Origin: Corynebacterium tuberculostearicum SK141
GTDB lineage: Bacteria; Actinomycetota; Actinomycetes; Mycobacteriales; Mycobacteriaceae
Reading direction: 5' to 3'
Length of the DNA: 64,000 bases
Assembly (NCBI RefSeq): GCF_000175635.1
Contig: NZ_ACVP01000032.1
Coordinates: 1-64,000, forward strand
Shown: piece after piece, positions 8,653-17,593 of the stretch
How positions within the stretch are numbered: the first letter of the stretch is position 1
Layout of the letters: each line of letters starts with the position of its first letter
The notes under the pieces: model-generated
The model's database searches: none
Told to the model about the DNA's origin: nothing
Seen by the model: the letters and a program-made list of their open reading frames with translations, nothing else
Program-made: the position numbers and the translations under genes

Positions 8653-9291
8653 ATGGCGCATGATTTCAAGGTGCTTGATTCGCAGCTGCTTGTCGAAGCC
8701 CCCATTCTCGCCCTCCGCCGCGACGAGGTAGTCATGCCCGGCGGCGTTTCTGCCTCCCGGGAAGTAGTCGAGCACCTAGGTGCTGTGGCCGTCGTGGCAG
8801 TGGACTCAGACGAGCGTATTGCGATGGTGTATCAGTACCGCCACAGCGTGGGAAAGCGCCTGTGGGAACTGCCGGCGGGATTGCTCGACGTACGCGGTGA
8901 GGATGAGCTAACCGGCGCCCAGCGTGAACTGCAGGAAGAGGCCGGCCTGAGCGCACAGACGTGGTCCGTGCTGACGGACCTTGTGACCTCGCCGGGTTTC
9001 TGCGAAGAAGCGGTTCGCGTATTCCTTGCCTCGGAGCTTTCCGACGTCCCCCGGATGGAGGCTACCGGTGACGAAGAAGCCGATATGGAAGTCGCCTGGG
9101 TGGGCCTCGACGAGGCCGTCGACAAGGTGCTGCGCGGTGACATCGTCAATTCCATTGCCTGCAGCGGTATCTTGGCCGCCTACGCTGTGCTGCGCGGCGG
9201 CAAGCAGACCCGCAGCGTGGAGGAGCCGTTCGACCTTCGACCGACCTCGATGAGCTCCCGCCGCACGGGCGCGGACCTAAAGCAGCTGTGA
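8653..9291 (+). CDS. NUDIX hydrolase, probable ADP-ribose pyrophosphatase (212 aa)
   Basis: The Nudix box is clear: the segment from [11 protein letters not shown] to RELQEEAGL, about residues 75-98. The upstream strand [23 protein letters not shown] is typical of ADP-ribose pyrophosphatases (Rv1700 type). It would hydrolyse ADP-ribose to AMP and ribose 5-phosphate. Its stop overlaps the xerD GTG. It directly abuts steB because pyrG is missing. Confidence 0.88.
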   Translation: MAHDFKVLDSQLLVEAPILALRRDEVVMPGGVSASREVVEHLGAVAVVAVDSDERIAMVYQYRHSVGKRLWELPAGLLDVRGEDELTGAQRELQEEAGLSAQTWSVLTDLVTSPGFCEEAVRVFLASELSDVPRMEATGDEEADMEVAWVGLDEAVDKVLRGDIVNSIACSGILAAYAVLRGGKQTRSVEEPFDLRPTSMSSRRTGADLKQL

Positions 9292-10178
9292 GTGCGCTAG
9301 AAAACATAGCGCAGACGTGGCTTAATCATCTAGCAGTCGAGCGCGGCGTTTCCGCCAACACCTTGAGCAACTATCGCCGCGATGTCCGCCGCTACCTTGC
9401 ATGGCTGGGGGATAACGGGGTAGAGGATCTGCGGTCGGTGACGCGACCGATGGTGGAGGCTTATCTTAAAGACCTGCGCTCACACATGGCTGTGTCCTCA
9501 GCCAACCGAGCGCTCATCGTTGCTCGCGGACTGCATAAATTTGCCGTGTCAGAAGGCGTAGTGGACGTTGATGTTGCGGTTGAGGTAACCCCTCCGTCAA
9601 CCGGGCAGCATTTGCCGGAGACATTATCGGTAGATGAGGTCACCGCCCTCATTGAAGCGACTCCTACTGAGACCCCGGTAGATGTGCGCGACCGCGCCCT
9701 GCTGGAGATGCTCTATGGCACCGGCGCGCGAATCTCGGAAATTGTCTCCCTCAACGTTGATGACGTGTCCTCCGCGCAGGAAGTAATACGCTTGCGGGGC
9801 AAGGGAGACAAAGAACGGATTGTGCCAGTGGGCTCGCATGCCCGCCAGGCTCTCGATGCCTACCTGGTGCGGGCGCGACCGGCGCTGAGCAAAGGTAAGA
9901 CGCCGGCGTTGTTTCTCAATACCCGTGGCGGCGCTTTATCCCGTCAAAGTGCGTGGACTGTGTTGAAGACTGCAGCGCAGCGGGCGCAATTGGGAAAATC
10001 CATTTCTCCGCACACCTTGCGGCATTCTTTTGCGACGCACCTGCTTGAAGGCGGCGCAGATGTGCGCACCGTGCAAGAATTACTGGGACATTCCTCGGTG
10101 ACAACAACGCAAATATATACTCACGTCACTGCCGACTCCTTGCGCGAGGTCTGGCGCACTGCGCACCCCCGTGCCTAA
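9288..10178 (+). CDS. xerD: Tyrosine recombinase XerD (296 aa)
   Basis: Resolves chromosome dimers at dif together with XerC. The N-terminal SAM-like core-binding domain covers residues 1-90. The catalytic domain shows the first Arg in GTGARISE (about 148), [15 protein letters not shown] (about 241-255), the [15 protein letters not shown] segment and the nucleophilic Tyr near 277. The GTG start overlaps the previous stop (ctGTGa). Chromosomal location beside parA/scpAB fits XerD rather than a phage integrase. Confidence 0.93.
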   Translation: MSALENIAQTWLNHLAVERGVSANTLSNYRRDVRRYLAWLGDNGVEDLRSVTRPMVEAYLKDLRSHMAVSSANRALIVARGLHKFAVSEGVVDVDVAVEVTPPSTGQHLPETLSVDEVTALIEATPTETPVDVRDRALLEMLYGTGARISEIVSLNVDDVSSAQEVIRLRGKGDKERIVPVGSHARQALDAYLVRARPALSKGKTPALFLNTRGGALSRQSAWTVLKTAAQRAQLGKSISPHTLRHSFATHLLEGGADVRTVQELLGHSSVTTTQIYTHVTADSLREVWRTAHPRA

Positions 10179-10190
10179 GAAAGGACCTAT

Positions 10191-11192
10191 ATGTTTTCAA
10201 CTCGTGTAGTTGGTGCGGCGATTTCTGCCGCATTGTTTTTCCCAGCGGTGGCACACGCCCAGCTGCCGCCGGAAGTAGAGGCTGCTATTGCCGCTCCCAT
10301 TTCGGTTCCTGCCGGCCAGACCACGACTGTAAGCTTGCCCGTGCCGGCCGAAGCCAACTACTCCGGCGATGGGTGGAACGTCTCCGCCTCAGGTACCTCC
10401 GCTACCATCACCGCCCCGGCAGATGGCGGCCAAATCTCTGTTCCCGTCTCCGCCCAAGGTATGAATGCGACTCTCACGCTCGTGGCCGATGGTTCGGTGG
10501 CGCAGGAGGACGTTCAGGAAGAAATCGACGGTGCAGAGGGCGCTCCAGCTCCAGCGCCTGGCCCGGCGCCGAATAAGTCGGATGAAGGCGGCAATGCCCC
10601 GGCAGGCAAGGGAGACGAAGGTGGGGCGGACAAGCCCGCGCCGGCGAAGGGGAAGGAAAATCTCCCGGTAGTGCCAGGTAAAAAACCGGAACGTAAGCCT
10701 GCAGGGGAGGCCAATCTAGAAGGCGCGGAATACGTCAACCTTGAATCCCATATTGAAGGCAATACTATTACCGCGAAGATGGGGCTCAAGCAGGCCTATG
10801 ACCTCTACCAGCAGTTTAAGGACACGGAAGAAAACGACGTTAAGCTGCGCTACCTTGATGGTGAAGGAAATATTATCCAAGGCGTAAAGCGCGACGTGGA
10901 TGCTTCATCACGCACCCTCACTCTGACGTATCCAGAGGGAGAAGCGCCTGATAATCCCTTCATTATGCAGTTGCTGCGCAATGATGGCTCTGGTGCCGCC
11001 CTCATCGTCACTTTGCAGGACCCTAATTATCAATCTGAGTCGGAGAACCTCGATAAGCGGCAACAGGAAGAACCCAAAGATGAAAATGAGAGCTCGCATA
11101 TGGGCTGGATTATCGGAGGGGCAGCTGCGGCGATCCTTATCGTTCTGATCGCTCTCGTGGCCGCGCTCAAACGACGTTCTAGTCAACGCTAA
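10191..11192 (+). CDS. Secreted, membrane-anchored protein of unknown function (333 aa)
   Basis: A cleavable signal peptide is visible (residues 1-23, AALFFPAVAHAQ with an AHA-Q site). A beta-rich N-terminal domain, a long Pro/Ala/Gly/Lys linker (about 113-172, APAPAPGPAPNKSDEGG) and a second folded region (175-300) follow. A single C-terminal transmembrane helix (about 308-327) ends in KRRSSQR. The protein should therefore be displayed outside the membrane and anchored at its C-terminus. AAAGGA lies 7 bp before the ATG. I do not recognise a family; the position between xerD and parA may be lineage-specific. Confidence 0.8.
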   Translation: MFSTRVVGAAISAALFFPAVAHAQLPPEVEAAIAAPISVPAGQTTTVSLPVPAEANYSGDGWNVSASGTSATITAPADGGQISVPVSAQGMNATLTLVADGSVAQEDVQEEIDGAEGAPAPAPGPAPNKSDEGGNAPAGKGDEGGADKPAPAKGKENLPVVPGKKPERKPAGEANLEGAEYVNLESHIEGNTITAKMGLKQAYDLYQQFKDTEENDVKLRYLDGEGNIIQGVKRDVDASSRTLTLTYPEGEAPDNPFIMQLLRNDGSGAALIVTLQDPNYQSESENLDKRQQEEPKDENESSHMGWIIGGAAAAILIVLIALVAALKRRSSQR

Positions 11193-11249
11193 AAGCTTGA
11201 TATAAACTAAGTCTCGGTACTTTCTTGCTGTAGCGGGTACGCTTTAATG

Positions 11250-11298
11250 ACAACGTTGTAATCAACCCTAAGCCAAGTGTCATGGTCCGGAACTTGGC
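11250..11298. promoter_or_regulatory. Palindrome and inverted repeat upstream of the ParA-like gene
   Basis: ACAACGTTGT (11250-11259) is a perfect 10-bp palindrome. GCCAAGT (11272-11278) and ACTTGGC (11292-11298) form a 7-bp inverted repeat with a 13-nt loop just before the GTG of the ParA-like gene. They may be an operator and a 5' UTR hairpin. No binding protein can be named. Confidence 0.35.
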
Positions 11299-11313
11299 GT
11301 CAAGGAAGCAGGT

Positions 11314-12192
11314 GTGACTGTGAGCGAAGAGGGTCTCTTTTCTGCCTCTGATGTAGAGGTGGGGCTGACCGGTCGTCCTATCCGCGAGTTGCCAGAACCC
11401 GCACCCTTGGAAAAGCATGGGCCGGCCACCATTATCTCGATGTGTAACCAAAAGGGTGGCGTGGGTAAGACCACCTCCACCATTAATATGGGAGCCTGCC
11501 TCGCTGAGTATGGGCGTAAAGTCCTCTTGGTTGACCTTGACCCGCAGGGTGCGCTTTCGGCAGGTTTGGGGCTCACACATGACGATATCGAGGACACTAT
11601 CTATGACGTCATGCTCGATAGCCATACTTCTATTCACTCCGCTATCCAGCACACTGGGGTAGCAGGCCTGGATTTGGTACCGGCTAATATTGACCTTTCT
11701 GCTGCGGAAATTCAGATGGTCAATGAAGTAGGCCGCGAACACACGCTAGCTCGGGCCCTGCGCCCAGTGCGGCGCGATTATGACTTCATCATCATCGACT
11801 GCCAGCCCTCCTTGGGGCTGCTTACCGTCAACGCGCTTGCCTGCTCCCAGGGCGTGATCATCCCAATGGAGTGCGAGTTCTTCTCCCTGCGTGGTTTAGC
11901 GCTATTGACTGACACGGTGGAAAAGGTCTCTGACCGTATCAACTTTGATCTTGAGGTCATGGGCATCTTGGTGACCATGTTTGATCGCCGCACGAAGCAT
12001 GCTCGGGAAGTTATGTCCCGAGTGGTGGACTATTTTGGCGATAAAGTCTTTGACACCGTAATTACTCGGACCGTTCGTTTCCCGGAAACGTCAGTGGCCG
12101 GAGAGCCGATTACTACGTGGGCGCCAAACTCTCCTGCTACGCAGCAGTATCGCAACCTGGCCAAAGAGGTCATTGAGCGCTCGACCGTTTAA
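11314..12192 (+). CDS. ParA-family ATPase (292 aa), Rv1708 type
   Basis: The deviant Walker A KGGVGKTT is at residues 47-54, followed by LVDLDPQGALSAGLG, and the Walker B segment FIIIDCQPSLGLLTVNAL lies near residue 155. No parB gene is adjacent, so this is the second, orphan ParA next to scpA/scpB seen in actinobacteria rather than the origin-proximal ParA. Its place beside the condensin subunits suggests a role in chromosome segregation. GTG 11314 is used; another GTG two codons later is equally possible. Confidence 0.9.
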   Translation: MTVSEEGLFSASDVEVGLTGRPIRELPEPAPLEKHGPATIISMCNQKGGVGKTTSTINMGACLAEYGRKVLLVDLDPQGALSAGLGLTHDDIEDTIYDVMLDSHTSIHSAIQHTGVAGLDLVPANIDLSAAEIQMVNEVGREHTLARALRPVRRDYDFIIIDCQPSLGLLTVNALACSQGVIIPMECEFFSLRGLALLTDTVEKVSDRINFDLEVMGILVTMFDRRTKHAREVMSRVVDYFGDKVFDTVITRTVRFPETSVAGEPITTWAPNSPATQQYRNLAKEVIERSTV

Positions 12193-12198
12193 GGTATC

Positions 12199-12996
12199 GT
12201 GACCCAGCCGGAGATTACGGGCTTTCGCATTGCACTGCGAAATTTTGAGGGCCCATTTGACCTGCTTTTGCAGCTTATCCAGTCCAAAAAGATGGACGTG
12301 ACTGATGTTGCGCTTTCAGAGGTAACGGACGAGTTTGTCGCCTATACGCGGCAGCTGGGCGAGTCTGCGGATTTGGATGAAACCACTGATTTTTTGCTGG
12401 TGGCAGCGACGCTTTTGGACTTAAAGGCGGCGCGGCTCCTTCCTCGCGGTGATGTCGACGAGATTGAAGACTTGGAGCTGCTGGAGTCGCGGGACCTTCT
12501 TTTTGCTCGTCTTTTGCAATATAAGGCCTATAAACTAGTAGCGGACCAATTTGCGCAGTGGCAGCGCGAGGCCCAGCGGAGCTATCCGCGGGCGGTAGCT
12601 ATCGAGGAGAAGTTTGCGGAACTACTGCCTCCTGTCTCCCTCGGCCATACGCCAGCCAGTTTCGCAGAGCTCGCCGCGGGAGTCTTCCGCCCAAAGCCGC
12701 CGGAAGAAGTGGCCACCGGCCACGTGCACTCTGTGGCGGTATCGGTTCCAGAGCAAGCCGGCAAGATCCTGGAAACCCTAAAGCTACTGGGCGCCGGTCA
12801 ATGGATGAGTTTTGGTTCCCTGACCCGCGATTGCACGGTTTCTATGCAAGTTGTGGGCCGTTTCTTGGCTCTTTTGGAGTTGTACAAGGCCAAGGCGGTT
12901 GACGCACAACAGGAAGAAGCGCTGGGCCAGTTGGACCTTTCGTGGACGGGTTTGGACGTTGACCCAGCGGTAGTTGCCGCCGCGAACTGGGACTAA
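12199..12996 (+). CDS. scpA: Segregation and condensation protein ScpA (265 aa)
   Basis: Kleisin subunit of the SMC-ScpAB complex. The N-terminal signature FEGPFDLLLQLIQSKKMDV (residues 15-33) and the following DETTDFLLVAATLLDLKAA segment are characteristic, and the C-terminal winged-helix region (about 190-250) binds SMC. The GTG start lies 6 bp after the ParA stop with AAGG upstream. scpB is not directly downstream: an opposite-strand acetyltransferase gene lies between, and its stop overlaps the scpA stop. Confidence 0.93.
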   Translation: MTQPEITGFRIALRNFEGPFDLLLQLIQSKKMDVTDVALSEVTDEFVAYTRQLGESADLDETTDFLLVAATLLDLKAARLLPRGDVDEIEDLELLESRDLLFARLLQYKAYKLVADQFAQWQREAQRSYPRAVAIEEKFAELLPPVSLGHTPASFAELAAGVFRPKPPEEVATGHVHSVAVSVPEQAGKILETLKLLGAGQWMSFGSLTRDCTVSMQVVGRFLALLELYKAKAVDAQQEEALGQLDLSWTGLDVDPAVVAAANWD

Positions 12997-13559
12997 GGAC
13001 GCTGCTGGATAAACTTCAGGGTCTCAGGGGCCAGCTCGCGATCAGAATAGACGCGTACGTCAGGCTCATCTGGGTTGTCCTCGGTGCCCACGCGGCGGCC
13101 TTCCCACACTTGTTGGAGTCCTTGCTTTTCAATGACCCGGATCGCTGCTGGGTGGTTGGTCGTCACTCGGGCGGTGATGGGGGATTCAGGATCAACCTGG
13201 CGGATGCTCTTTAGCGTCGCCGAAGTGATCTCTGTAGCAAATCCTGAGCCCCAGTGAGCAGGGCGGAGGCGGTATTTGATGTCCCAGAAATTTCCGTCTT
13301 CGACAAAAATGGCCCCACCAACTCCGACGAACTCAGAAGGATTATGGCGCATGTAGGCGGCCCATGGTCCAAAATGGTGGGCGTCCCACGACTGGGAGGA
13401 GGATTGCGCGAGTGCACGGGTGGTGCGGATATCAGCAAAGCGCCCGTTGGGTCGGTGGCTCCAAATTCGTCCGTCGCTGTAGACCTTGTGGGTCTCTTCG
13501 ATATTGGCGGCGGACAGTGGGATGAGAATGAGTCTGTCAGTGCGGGTAATAGTTTCCAT
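12993..13559 (-). CDS. GNAT-family N-acetyltransferase (188 aa)
   Basis: RimJ/RimL-like start (RTDRLILIPLSAANIEE). The acetyl-CoA-binding motif RPAHWGSGFATEI is at about residues 99-111, and the later TTNHPAAIRVIEKQGLQ segment is typical of the family's C-terminal half. The substrate cannot be predicted. The gene runs against its neighbours between scpA and scpB and overlaps the scpA stop by 3 bp. Confidence 0.85.
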   Translation of the reverse strand: METITRTDRLILIPLSAANIEETHKVYSDGRIWSHRPNGRFADIRTTRALAQSSSQSWDAHHFGPWAAYMRHNPSEFVGVGGAIFVEDGNFWDIKYRLRPAHWGSGFATEITSATLKSIRQVDPESPITARVTTNHPAAIRVIEKQGLQQVWEGRRVGTEDNPDEPDVRVYSDRELAPETLKFIQQRP

Positions 13560-13647
13560 GGCAATATGTTACCCGACTCACATTTAGAAGCGAAAGTGAT
13601 TTAGGAAATTTCAGGCGTCGTTTTCCGCTGCAGTAAGCTTGGCGTCT

Positions 13648-14202
13648 ATGGACCTTCCCCTCATCTCGCAGCTCCGTTCCCGCCTTGAGTCAATCTTGCT
13701 CGTGCTCGATTCCCCAGCTTCGGTGGAGTCCTTGGCGCGTGCTTTGGGGGCGGAAAGGGACGTCGTCAGTGATTGCCTGCGCGCTGTCCAGCGCGAGCTG
13801 AATAATCGTGGTTCTGGTATCGAGTTGCGCGAGACCCAAGAGGGGTGGCGCTTTTATACGCGTTCCGAAAACGCAGGCGCGGTAGAAGAATTCCTCTTGG
13901 ACGGCGCCCAGACAAAGCTCTCGCGTGCGGCCCTGGAGACGTTGGCGGTGGTAGCCTACCGCCAGCCCATAACCCGCCAGCAGGTTGCCGCTGTTCGCGG
14001 CGTCAATGTCGATGGTGTTATGCGGACCCTAAGCCTGCGCGGATTGGTGCGGGAGCTGCCGCAGGATGATTTTGAAGGTGCCGCGCACCGCTATGAGACG
14101 ACGGAATTGTTCCTCGAGTTATTAGGGATTGATTCTTTGGAGCGCTTGCCGGACTTGGCGCCGCTATTGCCTGACGTGGAGGCGATCGACGAGGAGTACT
14201 AG
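13648..14202 (+). CDS. scpB: Segregation and condensation protein ScpB (184 aa)
   Basis: Dimeric winged-helix subunit that binds ScpA in the SMC condensin. The hallmark segment LSRAALETLAVVAYRQPITR, followed by VAAVRGVNVDGVMRTLSLRGLV, lies at about residues 90-135. ATG 13648 is preferred over an in-frame TTG three codons upstream. The gene starts 88 bp from the divergent acetyltransferase gene, so it needs its own promoter, unlike classical scpAB operons. Confidence 0.92.
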   Translation: MDLPLISQLRSRLESILLVLDSPASVESLARALGAERDVVSDCLRAVQRELNNRGSGIELRETQEGWRFYTRSENAGAVEEFLLDGAQTKLSRAALETLAVVAYRQPITRQQVAAVRGVNVDGVMRTLSLRGLVRELPQDDFEGAAHRYETTELFLELLGIDSLERLPDLAPLLPDVEAIDEEY

Positions 14203-14257
14203 CGTGGGGTAAGATTGCCCAGGTAATTTCATATCTTCGAGAGAAAAGGACACGTAC

Positions 14258-15169
14258 GTGACTCCTCCCGCTCGCCGTGACGGCACACCGGATAAGAAGC
14301 AGCGAGACAGTGACATCATTGTCTCTAATGCTAAGCCGGCCCGTCACCAGCATGTGTCAAAGAAAAAGCAGAAGGCTACTGCAGAATCCGTAGCCCGAGA
14401 ACTGGGCGCCGATTGGCTGGTCGATGAAGACAAGCCTAAGGGGGAACGTCTCCAAAAGGTGCTCGCTAAGGCAGGCGTTGCTTCACGTCGCCACGCTGAA
14501 ATCCTCATCGATGCCGGCCGTGTTGAGGTCAACGGCAAGATCATTTCCAAGCAGGGCGTTAAGGTAAACCCCTCTGTTGACGTCATCCGAGTAGATGGTG
14601 TGCGCGTCAATGTCAACGAGGAGCACGAATATTTTGTGCTCAACAAGCCGCGCGGCATGCAGTCCACTATGTCTGATGACTTGGGCCGCCCGTGCGTAGG
14701 CGACGTGGTTTCGGAAAAGGTAGCTGCTGGCCAGCGTCTCTTTCACGTAGGCCGCCTCGACGCCGATACCGAAGGTCTGCTTATTCTCACCAATGACGGC
14801 GAGTTGGCTAACCGTTTGATGCACCCCAAGTATGAGGTGACGAAGACCTACCTCGCCACTGTTTTGGGTGAGGCCGATCGGAAGCTTGTGCGACAGCTCA
14901 AGGAAGGAATCGAGTTGGAGGATGGTCTGGCAAAGGCAGATTTTGCGCAGGTTGTAGATACCAACCAGGGATATTCTTTGGTTCGTCTTGAGCTGCATGA
15001 GGGGCGCAAGCACATTGTGCGCCGCATGTTGAAAGAGGCGGGCTTCCCCGTGCAGCGTTTGGTGCGTACCAAGCTTCATACGGTGCAGTTGGGCGATATG
15101 AAGCCCGGTGGTCTGCGAGCTCTCAATTCCAGCGAATTGACTAGTTTGTATAAGGCGGTGGAGATGTAA
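14258..15169 (+). CDS. rluB: RluB/RsuA-type pseudouridine synthase (303 aa)
   Basis: A basic, lysine-rich extension (1-60) precedes an S4 domain (RLQKVLAKAGVASRRHAEIL, about 67-86). The catalytic domain contains HVGRLDADTEGLLILTNDGE, whose Asp (near residue 168) is the nucleophile, and the C-terminal GRKHIVRRMLKEAGFPVQRL. It is expected to modify a uridine of 23S rRNA; the RluB assignment over RluE/RluF rests on the conserved position between scpB and cmk. GTG 14258 has AAAAGGA 7 bp upstream. The end overlaps cmk. Confidence 0.9.
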   Translation: MTPPARRDGTPDKKQRDSDIIVSNAKPARHQHVSKKKQKATAESVARELGADWLVDEDKPKGERLQKVLAKAGVASRRHAEILIDAGRVEVNGKIISKQGVKVNPSVDVIRVDGVRVNVNEEHEYFVLNKPRGMQSTMSDDLGRPCVGDVVSEKVAAGQRLFHVGRLDADTEGLLILTNDGELANRLMHPKYEVTKTYLATVLGEADRKLVRQLKEGIELEDGLAKADFAQVVDTNQGYSLVRLELHEGRKHIVRRMLKEAGFPVQRLVRTKLHTVQLGDMKPGGLRALNSSELTSLYKAVEM

Positions 15170-15864
15170 TGATTTCTAATATGCCGAATCAGGGCCTCAT
15201 CCTGGCTGTGGATGGCCCTTCTGGGACTGGTAAGTCGACCACGTGCCGCGCCCTAGCCAAACAACTCGATGCAAAGTACATCGACACTGGTGCCATGTAC
15301 CGTGTAGCAACTCTTGCCGTGTTGCGTAAGGAAGTGGACCCTGCGGATACGTCCGCGGTGATTGCTGCTACAGCCGATCTGCCATTGGAAGTTTCCGATG
15401 ATCCAGATTCCACCGAGGTTCTTCTCGGCGGCGAGGATGTCGCGCGCGTTATTCGGGAAGACGAAGTCACTCGCAATGTCTCCACCGTATCTGCTATTCC
15501 GGAAGTTCGGGAAAACCTGGTAGCCCTGCAGCGCAAACTAGCCCGCGAGGCGCATCGCGCTATTGTAGAAGGGCGCGATATTGGCACCGTTGTGCTTGCT
15601 GATGCCCCTGCTAAAGCATTCATGACCGCCTCTGCTGAAGTCCGGGCCCGCCGACGTCAGGCGCAGAACGAAAGGGCAGGAATCGCTTCAGACTACGAGA
15701 CGGTACTCGCAGACGTGCAGCGCCGCGATGCGGCAGATTCTTCACGCAAAACCTCGCCGTTGCGCCCAGCAGACGATGCAACCTTAGTCGATACCTCGGA
15801 TATGAGCCCTGAGGATGTCATACAGGCCCTGATTAACGTGGTAAAGGAGTCGGTCAATGACTAA
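15169..15864 (+). CDS. cmk: Cytidylate kinase (231 aa)
   Basis: Phosphorylates CMP and dCMP. The P-loop [10 protein letters not shown] (about residues 16-25) is followed by [14 protein letters not shown] (substrate binding), the EGRDIGTVV segment (about 134-142) and a C-terminal lid rich in Arg. The ATG at 15169 overlaps the rluB stop; a second in-frame ATG at 15181 is possible. The last 8 bp overlap der. Confidence 0.94.
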   Translation: MISNMPNQGLILAVDGPSGTGKSTTCRALAKQLDAKYIDTGAMYRVATLAVLRKEVDPADTSAVIAATADLPLEVSDDPDSTEVLLGGEDVARVIREDEVTRNVSTVSAIPEVRENLVALQRKLAREAHRAIVEGRDIGTVVLADAPAKAFMTASAEVRARRRQAQNERAGIASDYETVLADVQRRDAADSSRKTSPLRPADDATLVDTSDMSPEDVIQALINVVKESVND

Positions 15865-17437
15865 GCATGATCCCCAGGAAGAGTCGGAGACTCAGTTCCA
15901 TTACCCGGCCGGAAAGTTTGATGATGAGGTGGTAGAAGCCTCTCCTGGTTGGGCCGCTGATGACTTCAATGCCGAGGAGTTTGACTATGAGTTCGTTGAC
16001 TCGGAATTCGGCGAGGCCGATTTTGGTGAAGAACCAGAAGGAGAAGAGCCGCTAAGCGAAGAGGAATGGGAGGAACTCTCCCGTGCTTTCGGTGTTGAGT
16101 CCGATGATCACACCGAAGAAGCTCTGTGCACGGTAGCCATCGTGGGTCGCCCTAATGTGGGCAAGTCTTCTTTGGTCAATCGTTTCCTTGGCCGTCGCGA
16201 AGCAGTGGTAGAAGATCACCCGGGCGTTACCCGTGACCGAATCTCCTATGTAGCGGACTGGAATGGGCAGCGCTTTTTGGTACAAGATACCGGCGGTTGG
16301 GATCCGAATGTCAAGGGCATCCATGGTGCAATCGCTCGCCAGGCAGAGGTGGCGATGGAAACTGCTGACGTCATCGTCATGGTGGTAGACACTAAGGTGG
16401 GAATTACTGCGACGGATGAGGTCATGGCCCGCCGCCTGCAAAAATCCCCCGTGCCGGTGATTCTGGTATCGAATAAGTTTGATTCCGATAATCAGTATGC
16501 GGATATGGCCGAGTTTTATGCGCTGGGCCTGGGCGATCCGTGGCCGGTATCTGCTCAGCACGGCCGCGGCGGTGCGGATGTGCTCGATGAGATTTTGCGG
16601 GTATTTCCGGAAGAGCCGCGGCAGACCGCGATTACTTCTGGTCCGCGCCGCGTCGCTTTGGTGGGCAAGCCTAATGTGGGTAAATCCTCCCTGCTCAATA
16701 AGCTGACCAGTGAAGAGCGATCCGTGGTGGATAATGTCGCGGGCACCACCGTGGATCCGGTGGACTCTTTGGTACAGCTGGATGAGCAGCTGTGGAAGTT
16801 CATTGATACTGCCGGACTGCGCAAGAAGGTCAAAAACGCGCAGGGACATGAGTACTATGCCTCCTTGCGTACGCGCGGCGTTATCGATGCTGCCGAGGTC
16901 TGCATTATGCTTATCGACGCCTCTGAGGAGATTTCTGAGCAGGATCAGCGCGTGCTTAATATGGTGCTAGAGGCAGGCAAAGCCCTCGTTATCGCATTCA
17001 ATAAGTGGGACCTCATGGATGAGGACCGCCGCTACTACCTAGACCGCGAGATCGATCAGCAGCTGAGCCACCTACCGTGGGTTACGCGTGTGAATATTTC
17101 CGCCGAAACGGGCCGCGCCCTGCAGAAGCTGGAACCTGCCATGATCGAGGCGCTGGAAAGCTGGGACCAGCGCGTGTCTACGGGTCAGTTGAATAACTGG
17201 TTGCGTGAGGCCATCGCAGCTAATCCTCCGCCGATGAAAAATAACCGCCTGCCGCGCGTTTTGTTCGCCACGCAGGCATCCACGCAGCCGCCGACGATTG
17301 TCTTGTTCACGACAGGGTTTTTGGATGCGGCCTATCGCCGCTACCTCGAGCGCAAGTTCCGTGAGCGTTTTGGCTTTCATGGAACGCCCATCCGCATCGC
17401 AGTGCGAGTGCGGGAGAGGCGCGGCAAGAAGCGCTAG
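15857..17437 (+). CDS. der: Ribosome-assembly GTPase Der/EngA (526 aa)
   Basis: Two tandem GTPase domains are visible: [10 protein letters not shown] (about residues 97-106) with DTGG, and [10 protein letters not shown] (about 271-280) with DTAG. A KH-like C-terminal domain ends in RERRGKKR. An acidic N-terminal extension of about 85 residues, rich in Glu and Asp, precedes the first domain and is common in actinobacterial Der. The ATG overlaps cmk by 8 bp, a conserved arrangement. Der acts in 50S subunit maturation. Confidence 0.95.
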   Translation: MTKHDPQEESETQFHYPAGKFDDEVVEASPGWAADDFNAEEFDYEFVDSEFGEADFGEEPEGEEPLSEEEWEELSRAFGVESDDHTEEALCTVAIVGRPNVGKSSLVNRFLGRREAVVEDHPGVTRDRISYVADWNGQRFLVQDTGGWDPNVKGIHGAIARQAEVAMETADVIVMVVDTKVGITATDEVMARRLQKSPVPVILVSNKFDSDNQYADMAEFYALGLGDPWPVSAQHGRGGADVLDEILRVFPEEPRQTAITSGPRRVALVGKPNVGKSSLLNKLTSEERSVVDNVAGTTVDPVDSLVQLDEQLWKFIDTAGLRKKVKNAQGHEYYASLRTRGVIDAAEVCIMLIDASEEISEQDQRVLNMVLEAGKALVIAFNKWDLMDEDRRYYLDREIDQQLSHLPWVTRVNISAETGRALQKLEPAMIEALESWDQRVSTGQLNNWLREAIAANPPPMKNNRLPRVLFATQASTQPPTIVLFTTGFLDAAYRRYLERKFRERFGFHGTPIRIAVRVRERRGKKR

Positions 17438-17470
17438 CAGTATGCCCGTTACGCTGGGATTATAGCATTT

Positions 17471-17566
17471 AGGCGAGCGATTTTTGCACTGGAAACGGTG
17501 TGAGAATTAGCTCGCCTGTCCGTTTATGTCCGTTCATGTGGGGATCGATAGGATATAACCAGTTAT
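17471..17566 (+). promoter_or_regulatory. Promoter region of the C4-dicarboxylate transporter gene, with repeats
   Basis: AGGCGAGC (17471-17478) and GCTCGCCT (17510-17517) are perfect 8-bp inverted arms. Next comes a near-perfect direct repeat GTCCGTTTAT/GTCCGTTCAT at 17518-17537. ATAAC-CA-GTTAT (17555-17566) is a second inverted repeat closer to the start. The first hairpin could also terminate transcription from der. At least one regulator binding site is likely; none is identified. Confidence 0.4.
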
Positions 17567-17593
17567 AGATCCTCTCGTGATGGAAGGCTTAGT

